Shown piece by piece: positions 23,281 to 32,283 of a stretch of 32,283 bases of DNA; positions within the stretch are counted from its first letter, which is position 1; each line of letters starts with the position of its first letter. Position numbers and translations under genes: made by a program. Source of the DNA: Paramecium octaurelia (Eukaryota > Ciliophora > Oligohymenophorea > Peniculida > Parameciidae); contig CAJJDP010000212.1 in assembly GCA_905182995.1 (NCBI GenBank), positions 3,435 to 35,717 of the forward strand. Direction: 5' to 3'. The notes beneath the pieces were generated by a model. That model saw nothing but the letters and a program-made list of their open reading frames with translations. It did no database searches and was not told where the DNA came from.

Positions 23281-23308
23281 GATTTAGATATTGCATCAAT
23301 GATTGTGG

Positions 23309-23336
23309 AGCCTCAAATAAAGATCAGTTTGAGGCT
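23309..23336. repeat. 9-bp inverted repeat, 10-base loop
   Basis: AGCCTCAAA at 23309-23317 and TTTGAGGCT at 23328-23336 are exactly complementary. It is unusually GC-containing for this region and lies just upstream of the minus-strand pseudogene. A stem-loop in RNA is possible; no function is shown. Confidence 0.85.
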
Positions 23337-23514
23337 TTTAATGCTTATTTTATGAGATATTAAGTTTGATTAATAAGAACATAAAAATTATCTAAGCTAT
23401 TTATAATAAATAAAATAAAATTACATAATGAATTTATAATTTTCTAAATTTTTAATTGAAATAGTATAAAAATAAACATTAGTATTGTTTTGTTAAAAAA
23501 GATGGTGAGTTGAA

Positions 23515-24219
23515 ATGGGATTCACAAATCATATTGATAAGTTTATTACTTTTACAAGATTGCCTGTTGAAAGCAAAGTTCAAAAAAACAAAATAGATTT
23601 GTAATTTTAGGATGAAATTATAAATAGTGAATTAGTTATGAATACTAAAGAATACAGTAATTTATTCAAAGAACAAACCAAATAATTTTCTGCTTTTAGG
23701 GAGATATTGATCCTATAATGGTTGAAATTGCTGATACATAATAAATCAATAATTTATAGTAATTGAAGGCAGATTTTAAAAGTAATATTCAATGAATAAT
23801 TTTTAAATTTATTTATCAGTGTTTTTTGGAATAAATTAATTTTTCCTTATTTATGGAATGATTAACGTTCAAACTATTTGAAATGGCATAGACTAAGCAT
23901 AGTAAATAATAGATTCATCTGAGCTACCCTCTGTCAAAAACTTAAAAACTTTAGGTATGAATTAATCTAACTAAACTTACTAGTGCAAAAAAGCAAAGTA
24001 TGCAAGTTATAGTTTGGCAAGGAACATTCAACTCTGCCTATTAATTAAGAATCATTTGAATAATTGCTCTATGCTAAAATATAATTTACAAATGGTGATT
24101 ACTTTGAGACAGAATTAATTATTGATATGCTGCAAAACCTCCTCCATTTCACAACCTCAGCAATTCCTTGCAGCCATCAAACAATTGATGAAATCAAAAA
24201 CACATTAACTAATATATGA
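23515..24219 (+). pseudogene. Broken gene of unknown family
   Basis: Ciliate-code pieces on the plus strand. From ATG 23515: MGFTNHIDKFITFTRLPVES, then FQDEIINSELVMNTKEY. A one-base shift gives QGDIDPIMVEIADTQQINNL, ending at TGA 23795. A further frame from about 23920 reads LKNFRYELIQLNLLVQKSK, then FGKEHSTLPINQESFEQLLY, FTNGDYFETELIIDMLQNLL and ends at TGA 24219. The pieces are helical and hydrophilic. I cannot name a domain. The minus strand over 24200-24480 is also open and protein-like, so strand assignment there is uncertain. Confidence 0.3.
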
Positions 24220-24933
24220 AGAATTTAAATTAGGCTGTTATTATATAATGATGAGATTATTAACAACATCACCTAATAACAATATTATATGCATCAACCA
24301 AAGCAGTTATACATAGAATTTTTCTCCAAAAGCACTAGTCTTAAATGTCAGGTATTAGATTTATTAAGCAATATTCCTCATGTATTGATTTATGTCAGCT
24401 TTTTATAATGTCCTAATACAAATTAAAAAGTCCTAGCAACAAGCGTAGTGCTAACCATTATTCTGTTTATATTCAGCAACTAAGTAATTTTTTTTGCTAG
24501 TGCTCTCAAACAATTTAAAGCTTTATAAATTTATGATTGTATAAGGCATCTTTAATACTGATATATTTGGATTATTTATTAATTCAATGCTCTCTTGTTT
24601 GTCCTAATTTTGGAGACTGTCTATTTGCCCTATCGATTTCAAATTTTTTAAAGTTCTAAAAGCATTTTGCATTTGGCCTTAATCTTTTAATCATCTATCT
24701 ATAGGAGTTCTTATTTCAATTAATTTAAACAAGTAATCTCATTTAAGAGACAGTATGCTCAATTTATTAGTAAGTGATGCCAAGCATTATAGAGCAAATC
24801 AAACACTTAGTATGATAAGAGATCTTTGTATAATACTACACTATTTTGATACATCAGCTTTTCATCAGGCATTATGGTTCTCAATATTGAAGGATTAGAA
24901 ATAAGATGCCATCTTGCAAAATTATTTTCAACT

Positions 24934-25440
24934 TCAACCTTTCATTATGATGCTATTAAAATCAAATAAGTTAGTCCAGATGCGTTAATCAAAAATCCTA
25001 AATTTGCTTACACTTACTATTGCCCTTGCTCTATGCCAATCATCTTTTAATATACATCTTGGTTTGTATTTCAATTTTCTTTTAGACATAACTTGAGTAG
25101 ACTTTTTTAGCACCTTATGAATGCGACGAAGAATACATGCTAATTTTGGATGCAACATTCCATTCCAGACGACTCTCTTATTAGTACAGGATGAATCAAT
25201 CAGGTAAGAAATATTTCTACTTAAGCATGTATTTATTTTAGTCTTGTAAATAAGACAAAATACAAGGCATTTATAAAATGCAAATGAGCTGTTTAGCTTT
25301 AAATGCAACGAAGAAAATTTTGGAAATATATAATTAGCTGCAAAAGATTTACAAATTAAATTGATTGCCGTTTTTACTTAAACACATATAGAAGGTACTT
25401 TAGTAGTAACAAATAAATATATATAATTCTTGAGCTGCAT
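24934..25440 (-). CDS. Hypothetical basic protein, 168 aa
   Basis: ATG 25440 to TGA 24936-24934 in ciliate code, uninterrupted. The C-terminal half is strongly basic and contains VVWNGMLHPKLACILRRIHK, SKRKLKYKPRCILKDDWHRA and RAIVSVSKFRIF. An 'LKEDWHRAR'-like block can occur in the linker of LINE proteins before the reverse transcriptase, so it may be retroelement debris, but I cannot confirm this. An overlapping frame on the same strand is also open, which lowers confidence. Downstream on the same strand (24750-24500) a frame with GQMQNAFRTLKNLKSIGQID may be a continuation. Confidence 0.3.
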
Positions 25441-25894
25441 TTCTCTGCATATGTTTTGTATTAACTAAGGAAAGAAAGCAAATAATAAATTCAGGATTTC
25501 AGGGATTATTGTAAAATTTTTCTAGGCAATATGATATTTTTCAAATTTTTTCTCAATTAATTACAAAATCATTGTCAATAAAGATTGTCAATCCACTAAT
25601 ACCAAGTAATATTCTGTTAATAGAAGGAGCACCTATTTCAGAATTGCAAATGACCTGGCTGGATAGCATTACAATTATATGATTTTAATACTAGCATTTA
25701 TGTTAAACTATTTGAGAGAAAGTTGCAAAATTAATAAAAGGAAGTTGCAACTGGCAAATTGTTGAATAAAATACTTCACAGGTGGATAAGGAGTTCATGG
25801 GAGAATTTTCTTTTACTAGAAAGAATGCTTTTTTTTGTAATGGGATACTAGACTAAAAATATAATCATGATGGATTTGGATAACTAATGATAAT

Positions 25895-26286
25895 TAAGAT
25901 AAATAAAATATGAGGAATTGATGTTAATCCCAATTATCTAGTTCGATTACGACCTTATTGTGTTCTTCGCAAGGGAAGCTATTTCTCAAAGTAGAAGACA
26001 CAGTATCTCAATTGAAGACCAAACCGAAAATTATACCAAAGATGATTGAAGTCTAGATCAAATTGAGGTATAACCTAATCACAATGCTAGATAGAATTTA
26101 AAGGTCAGCGTAAAGTATTTTATTTATTTTGTAAAACTCAGCACTTTTTACCTTTAGTCTATCATTTTACTATTGGATGAGTTATTTGTTTTAGAATAGT
26201 CATTTTATACTTACATGAATTATTTATTTAGATGCACTTAAATGGACAAAGAGAAATTAAATATTTTCTAATTTGAAATAATTTGA
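25895..26286 (+). pseudogene. Gene fragment, hydrophilic segment then hydrophobic helix
   Basis: One ciliate-code frame runs from just after a TGA at about 25890 to TGA 26284-26286, with a single internal TGA at 26047. It reads KYEELMLIPIIQFDYDLIVF, then AREAISQSRRHSISIEDQTE, stop, QIEVQPNHNARQNLKVSVKY and a hydrophobic run around 26110-26190. It looks like part of a cytosolic-plus-membrane protein. Family unknown. Confidence 0.3.
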
Positions 26287-26334
26287 GGTTACAAAAAGAC
26301 TTAAAGATAATCTAGTTTCAAATTAGAAATATTT
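26259..26334. repeat. Near-perfect 20/19-nt inverted repeat
   Basis: AAATATTTTCTAATTTGAAA at 26259-26278 pairs with TTTCAAATTAGAAATATTT at 26316-26334, differing by one deleted A, around a 37-base loop. It straddles the 3' end of the fragment above. It may be a fossil terminal repeat of a tiny element or chance. Confidence 0.8.
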
Positions 26335-26596
26335 CATATAAACCTGTTAAATATGTATCGATAGAAATACAATTTCTCTTAGCAAATCAAAAGAAACTAT
26401 AAAGTAAAACAGATGATATAAATTATTACCATCTTTGATATAGTTAAAAATGGATATCTCCTTGTCATAATTGTGAGGTTATTAAACAGCTAATTCTGTT
26501 AATTCATGTAATATATATATTTTTATTCTAACTCTGGAGTGCAGTTTGCATTTAGCATTCATCACAGTTTATTAATGCAAGGGTTATTTGGCAATC

Positions 26597-26998
26597 TCAT
26601 GAGCTGGTTAATGCTATATAACAAAAGATTAGTTTGCAATCCCCCTTATTTTTAAATTTTTTACATATATTGCCGATTATTAGGTTGGCAATGCCAAAAC
26701 GTCTAACTTAGATGATTCCTTTTAAAATACTTATAGATATTATTCTTGATTCCAATACTATTGACAGTAGGTTTAATTTTTATTTAATTTTATCTAATGC
26801 TGCCAGCTATTGATTCAGGCTTGAATTCTTTCCTAATTAGGAGTATTACATTATGTTCTTCATTGTTTTACAAATTTTTCTCAAAATAGATATTCTAGTG
26901 GAAATTATGGCTTGCTCATCCCAAATAACTGATTATATCTAAGGGTAACTATTGTGCACACTAACGTAATAGATTAATTTTATGATGCCTCTCTCCGA
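26597..26998 (-). CDS. Open helical frame, hypothetical
   Basis: A 133-codon frame without TGA in ciliate code and without a clear start. It reads VIWDEQAIISTRISILRKIC, KNIMQYSQLGKNSSLNQQLA and LDKIKQKLNLLSIVLESRII, with the heptad-like look of a helical protein. No motif and no partner. It could be a decayed fragment or chance. Confidence 0.25.
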
Positions 26999-26999
26999 T

Positions 27000-28119
27000 C
27001 ATCAAATATAATTTAATTAACAAGGTGATTAGCAATCTCTAACTTTGTCATACACTTTATCCTGCAATATGAACTACTCAAGGAGACATTATGTTACATC
27101 CAACCGTTATGTTTAATGCATTAAAACTACCTGCAATATTCTGTTTTGTTATCAAATTCTTTCTAATGTTATAATAATATTTTCAATAAAATGAAATTTC
27201 TGATTCTATGTTCTCACCTCTCATAATGTAAATTTTATCAAGAATCAGTAGAATTTAATTGAAAATAAAAGTCTTTTAGGAAAAAGATAACAACAAATCG
27301 CCAACTAATCAAAAAATACTGAATTTCCTAAAGAATTTGAATTCACAATATTTGCAAGCTTGAATTGGGAATTTTCAGCAAAAGCGTCAACTATTACTTC
27401 CATGTATTTATAACCTCCAGTTTGAACTTCATGCGAATTTCATAATCAAGTTCAGTAATATCTGTTTTTTTGAGCTTACCTTTTGTTTTTTTGCTAATAG
27501 TTATCCTTTAAGCTTCTTTATATTGTTTTTTTATATAACTATATTAGTGTTTACAAATATATATATCTGAGTGGTACATTTACATAAGGTTGCAGATGAG
27601 TTAACTTCGTCAAGTCAGAATTTACCTAACTTGAAGTAGTTAGGTCAAATTTATTATGATTAAAGGCAAAACCATATTTCCAGTCCACTTAGGAAGAAAA
27701 ACTATCTTTGAAATAATGCTACATTGGTACAATGTGGATCACAAGTTGATGAACTTTCTAATTCTGAATCCTGCTATAATTATATATAGAAGTAATAGCA
27801 TTGTATATAATTCTTTATTTTTAAAATTAAGAAACAGATTCTGTTAAACTATCTCCAAAAAGTCTGACGATTCCTACCTTTGGTAATGAATTTAACCATT
27901 GCAAGTTTGACAAAAATAATTGAGGATGTGAATTGAAAATCAATTTTGCATCGACTTAAAATCAAACGTCGACCATGTTGTAGAGAATGATCCATTAGTT
28001 CTATTATCGAAATTATTTTCTCAATACAAGCCCCGAAATACAAGATAATTGATACAAAGGACATGTATGACTAGCCAGTAAGTTAGATGTTGATTCATTG
28101 GAGTAAAATGTCGTTGATA
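27000..28119. other. Stretch with no supported gene
   Basis: Frames on both strands are short or overlap each other with equal plausibility (for example plus 27656-27847 and minus 27849-28064). None has a motif. Treated as decayed sequence. Confidence 0.35.
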
Positions 28120-28291
28120 GCCGCTAATTCATTACTATTACCCAAAAGAGATTTAAATAAAGTAGGATGTTCGAAAAACTGGTAAAATAATTCTGGTTTA
28201 AGGACTGTTAGATAATCATGAATAGAGAGCTGCAGCTAATAGTATATCTTATAGAGAAAAAGGGTGTATATTCAACTGCGCCAGTTCCATT

Positions 28292-29029
28292 ATGAGATCC
28301 AATAGCTTCGTTATATAACTGCCATCCTAGCATCTGTAAGAATTAGATTTACATAATTTGTTTAATTTTAATATAGAGATTGTATCAACAAACAATGAAT
28401 ACTGTTTTTGCCTTGAAAATATGTGCTAGGTCGAGGAAGTTATAAGTTTTATTAATCAAGAGCAGCCAGAGAACTTTTTATAATCAATTGGATAACTAAT
28501 ATCTGAAATAAATGGCAAGGATTATTTTGATTGTCCAAACTTAAAATGGCAAGTTATGTTAAATTTTTCTTAGACTTTATTGGCTTGCAGAATGTCACCA
28601 TTTACTTTTAATTTTTCTTATAACTTTACATAATAATTAAATAGATTTATAGGGTGGTAATGTAAATGCTTGATCCACATATCTATATCACTTGCAATTT
28701 TAACCAAAGACAAAACGATCAATACTTGTGGACTTATGGGATAATTCATCTCCTCTATGCAATTAGCATTTCCAAATTTGGAATATTAAACACTGAAGGA
28801 GTATAGGATACTCTGCAACTTGTTTTAATATTGCATGTTATTTCCAGAAAACATCTTTATTCTGCATATTACTGCTAACACTTGCACAATGCAGAAAATT
28901 ATTTGTTCTTATTTTAGATCCAAACCTTACTATATCTAAGAGTAGATTTCTCAAGCGCGACCTAAGTATATCTGTGAGGAACACATTGCATATCAGTCGA
29001 ACGCTTAAAAATAAGTGATCATTTTTTGA
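28292..29029 (+). CDS. Hypothetical protein, about 245 aa, ciliate code
   Basis: ATG 28292 to TGA 29027-29029 without interruption. The frame stays open upstream to about 28120. Segments: SNSFVIQLPSQHLQELDLHN, VEEVISFINQEQPENFLQSI, NLKWQVMLNFSQTLLACRMS and FISSMQLAFPNLEYQTLKEY. It looks helical with many Cys and no signal peptide, a little like HEAT/ARM-type repeats, but no repeat unit is clear. An open run of this length is expected a few times by chance in this window, because only TGA terminates. Treat as unproven. Confidence 0.3.
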
Positions 29030-31710
29030 ACATTATCTATTGATATATCCTGTTAGTTATGAACTTAATCTTGAGAGATTAAAGCTTGTACATTAATTTA
29101 CATCTAGCACTCACTTCTTCGTTTTATGAATAATCTTCAAGATATACTTATGCTCTACATATTTCTATTATACTCCAGGATCATTTTTACTTCTTCATGC
29201 AGGGTTATATTATCCATTCACTCGTACAGTGTTGAGCACTTGCAAGTTATGCTAAACGTTCACACAGCCCTTTCTTGTCATATTACTATATGACACACAT
29301 CGCTTTGTCTACAGATGGATAAGATGTAGGTTAGATAAAAACTTTATCGCTGATGTAGTGGGAGCTCTATCTAATTTTTTGAGAGTCACCTTCTTTTGTC
29401 AAATACTTCAAATGAAGCAAAAATTAAAATATTTGATGCTTTTACTTTTATTTTCTCATATAACCCAACTCAATATCTTTCTTTTTAAAGAGATGAAAAT
29501 TGATGTAAGATTTAAACAGATGCATTCATAAATAATCTACTTGAATAAAGCTACAGCTTGTTCATTATATAACACTTGCGCTATTTATTAAATGTAGAAA
29601 GAATATAATTTCACTTGAAATTAACCTTTCATTATGCTTTTCTGATGATCGATACATAGTTATTTACAAAACTACCTTTATATCCTTCATGTTTCAAATA
29701 AATTTAAAAGCAAAAATAGAATAGGCTCCTTGTTTTGTTTATTGACTTAAGACTAATACCCATTAAATGAATCAAATGTTAATTCCCATCTTTAAAACAA
29801 TGCTCTTGACTTAACAAAAACGGATTATAAAATTGCTTACCACTCATATCAACAATATTAAATTCTCTAAGTTACACTTATGCTTGCTCCAATTCTTTTT
29901 AAAACTCTTAAAACTATTTTAGTATTTCATTAAGTAATAGGCAAGAAATGTGTGTCTTTCTAATGCTTACTTGCTATATCATCACCTTAGTTTCAATGTA
30001 TTGCTATAAAATGAAATTTTGCCTTATTTCAACCCTTGTTTTGTACTTGTTTGAACAATCTCAACAACATCTTTTTCAATACTTATAAAGATTGGTTAAT
30101 TCTTGTATAAAAAATTCTTTTTTAAAATGTCAGTTGGATACATTTGCTAAGGCAATATGTAATCAGCTGTTGCTTAATAATTAAACTAGAGCAAATGGGT
30201 GCTTTGTCTTTCATTTATAATTTTTCTTATTTGCATGTTGTTTCCAAGTAAATTTTTGTGTAGCTTTGTAGCAATTTGTATGAAATAGGCTAATTAGAAC
30301 AAATATTCTCAGTTTTTTTACTCTGACTCTCTGACTTATTTATTAGTGGGTGTTGTCATAACACATTAAAAAATCACGCTGCTTTTGCTTTAGGATTTGT
30401 GTTGTAAGAAAAGCTATTAATTAGATTAGAAGCTAAAACAATGATTCAGAGTAGATCACCCATGCTTAAATAACTGTGTAATGAATATGGCCACTTGCAA
30501 AAACTACCTACTCTGTAAATCTAAAATATGAAATGCATTTAGAGGCAGTTCAGCATGGTTTGTATTAAATTTGAAGTATTAATAACGTGCATTTGCTCAA
30601 AATTCTCTCCTAATCATACACTCATTAAGAAGCTTATATCAAAAATAAAGAAATTCTCTTATTAGAAGTGTTGAACGTTATAAATTATCACAATTAACCC
30701 TTGCCCTAGTTTATATGTATCTATCTGATTTCAACACAATTGATGCATTGGATCATCAGAAAATAGTATTGATAAAATTCTAGAATATAGAACTTATTAT
30801 TCTAATGTAACAACATTGTAATAAGTGAGATCCTCGAATCACTTGAACCACTTTAGCTCATAAAGTCATCTACAATTTTAGCAGGACAAAACTTAGCCTG
30901 CATGCATCCTTTATTTAAGCTGCTGTCAAAAATGGTCTAATTTCAAAGTTGAAACCCACTTGACCTACCCAGCTTTATCTTATCAACTTTTAATACTTCA
31001 TTAGAAATTTGTTTGGTTTATGAAACTTTAACTCATCCTTTTTGTTATTTAAAATATTTGCTGCCAGTATTCGTTTCATAAATTATAGAAGGGAATTGTT
31101 ATTAATTGTTTCATTTTAAGTATGAACTTGTGTACAGTATACTTTTTTTAAGGCACTTATATGAAACTAAGTTCATTTACTAAAGAACAGTTGAAAATTT
31201 TATGTTGAAATTTTTATTGTTGTCAAAGTCCTGTTGCTGATATCAAACTACCTCCTTTTTGCAAATTTTGTATTGATTGTAATAGCGATTAATTGCTGCA
31301 AACTACTCATAAATATAGTGGTGATGCTTTGTCAAAGTTTAGATTATTTTTAGGATAAAGTTTAATTCTTTTTTAAATATGAAATGCTTCTTTATTATAA
31401 ATTGTATCTTTTCTTTTTATAAACTAAAAATCTAAATATTACTTAACCATTAATTATCATTTTTAAGACTCAACCTGTTTACTCTATTTAGATTATAAAG
31501 TTAATAATTTATAACAAGAGTTTCTGACATCTCATTATTTACCAAATATTTAAATAGCATTTACTTAAAAACTTGCTTGAAATGGTACTATTGAAAAACA
31601 TGTACTTATCAATCTTAAAAATTTGAAGATCAAGAAGAAACAAAAGAAACATATTATCCAAAACAGTTAAAAGAAAATGATTAAAATTATAATTGTATGA
31701 ATATTCAAAT
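29030..31710. other. Decayed stretch, no gene supported; possible second LINE scrap near 30900
   Basis: No sustained protein-like frame. At 30905-30925 the minus strand reads SSLNKGCMQ, and the underlying DNA (TTAAATAAAGGATGCATG) resembles TTAAATAAAGGCGCATG in the reverse transcriptase remnant at about 18620-18640. A frame with VDDFMSQ follows. This could be a second, more decayed copy of the same LINE, but the similarity is only about 25 bases long. Confidence 0.3.
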
Positions 31711-32283
31711 TCACTTTTGCATTAAGTTTTCTAAAAAGAAACTTTCTTTCGATTTAAACAATGGTTTTAAATCTTTCCCTTAATGATTAATGAACTTTCC
31801 TTATAGGATAAGTGTTCCGGATGCTTCTAACAAAGGAATCTAACATATTTTAAGTATAGTACAATAAGGATTAACTAAATAATAATTATTAATAAATACA
31901 ATTTGGCAATAAGGAGCTATTCTGAAGAGGTATGTTAAACTAGGCAAGTAAATCTTTAAAGTTACTATCTGATTGGAGTATTTCTTTTGATGTTTTTACA
32001 TTCCAAAGACGAATAGAGTTATCATCACTACCAGAAGCTAATGTATTTCCATCAGGTGAGAAATTGACTGGAGAAACTCCTACCGAATGACCATCTAATT
32101 TGGCTTTTTATTATCCTGTCTTAACATCCCATAAACGGATAGACTACATCTAATTATAAATAACTACTAGCCAGCATTTGTTGCTCGACGATAGAATAAT
32201 ATCACTCATTGAATCGAACAAATTTGAAATAAAAAGAAAATTAAGCAAGTAAAAATCAATATCTTTCAAAAAACTAATTGCAA
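31711..32283 (-). CDS. WD40-repeat protein, C-terminal part (5' end outside window)
   Basis: Minus strand, ciliate code: [19 protein letters not shown], then [20 protein letters not shown] and [20 protein letters not shown], then [16 protein letters not shown] 25-nt intron follows, then [40 protein letters not shown] and LENLMQK, stop TGA 31713-31711. WD40 repeats (GH...SPDG...LASGS.D..IRLW) fold as beta-propellers that bind other proteins. This wording and the conserved tail after the last repeat are, from memory, those of a large Paramecium WD40 family. The last repeats read cleanly. From 32163 to the window end the frame no longer resembles WD40 ([10 protein letters not shown]...), which may mean decay or another intron. 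The 3' end looks intact, so this may be a live gene. Confidence 0.75.
31875..31899 (-). other. 25-nt spliceosomal intron in the WD40 gene
   Basis: On the coding strand the segment begins GTATTTATT and ends TTATTTAG. Removing it joins ...LLPN to NPYCTIL... in frame and restores the family's C-terminal tail. A GTA...TAG intron of 25 nt is the classic Paramecium size (roughly 20-34 nt), well below Tetrahymena introns. It is the strongest genus-level clue in the window. Confidence 0.8.

Noticed and set aside
27656..28064. ORFs at 27656-27847 (+) and 27849-28064 (-)
   Set aside because: No motif, and competing frames are equally open. Length is within chance for this composition.
1..32283. tRNA, rRNA, telomeric repeats and CRISPR arrays
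   Set aside because: I looked for T-loop sequences, C4A2-type telomere repeats and spaced direct repeats and saw none that could be supported.

Overview
The window looks like ciliate DNA, most probably Paramecium, and probably the germline (micronuclear) genome or a gene-poor, decayed part of the somatic one. It is extremely AT-rich. Nothing long reads in the standard code, but several protein-like frames appear once TAA and TAG are read as Gln and only TGA as stop. The last 570 bases carry a WD40 C-terminus with the Paramecium-style repeat wording ([31 protein letters not shown]) and a 25-nt GTA...TAG intron, a size typical of Paramecium. I identified families by reading, with no database search.

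Layout. 1-2005: no gene supported. 2006-2806 (-): C-terminal multi-pass part of a large ciliate membrane protein, with a decayed upstream part to about 3300. 4183-7032: one 1424-bp sequence present twice in tandem, separated by a single N at 5608. 5954-9702 (+): a long type I membrane protein gene (signal peptide, large ectodomain, one C-terminal helix) with one frame break near 7004-7063. 10250-14706 (-): a broken paralogue facing it tail to tail. Its 5' half also lies in a duplicated block (1235 bp, twice, around a single N at 13619). 15128-15910 (-): an unrecognised gene in two overlapping frames.

15911-31700 is mostly a graveyard. It holds a LINE-type reverse transcriptase remnant (18240-18850, -), a coiled-coil ORF plus broken TPR gene (19200-20222, +), a small apparently intact Cys-rich gene (20600-20944, +), a broken gene ending in a Cys cluster (22417-23280, -), and several weaker open stretches at 23515-24219, 24934-25440, 25895-26286, 26597-26998 and 28292-29029. 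31711-32283 (-) is the 3' end of a WD40 gene.

Together these suggest a region under relaxed selection: retroelement debris, gene-family pseudogenes and a few intact reading frames. That fits germline-limited or subtelomere-like DNA. The two duplications flanking single Ns are probably unmerged contig overlaps, not biology. The most interesting real structure is the tail-to-tail paralogous membrane gene pair, together with the question whether its frame breaks are excisable germline elements (IESs), pseudogenisation or sequence error. I could not run alignments. Because only TGA stops translation, long open frames arise by chance in this composition, so open length alone was given little weight.
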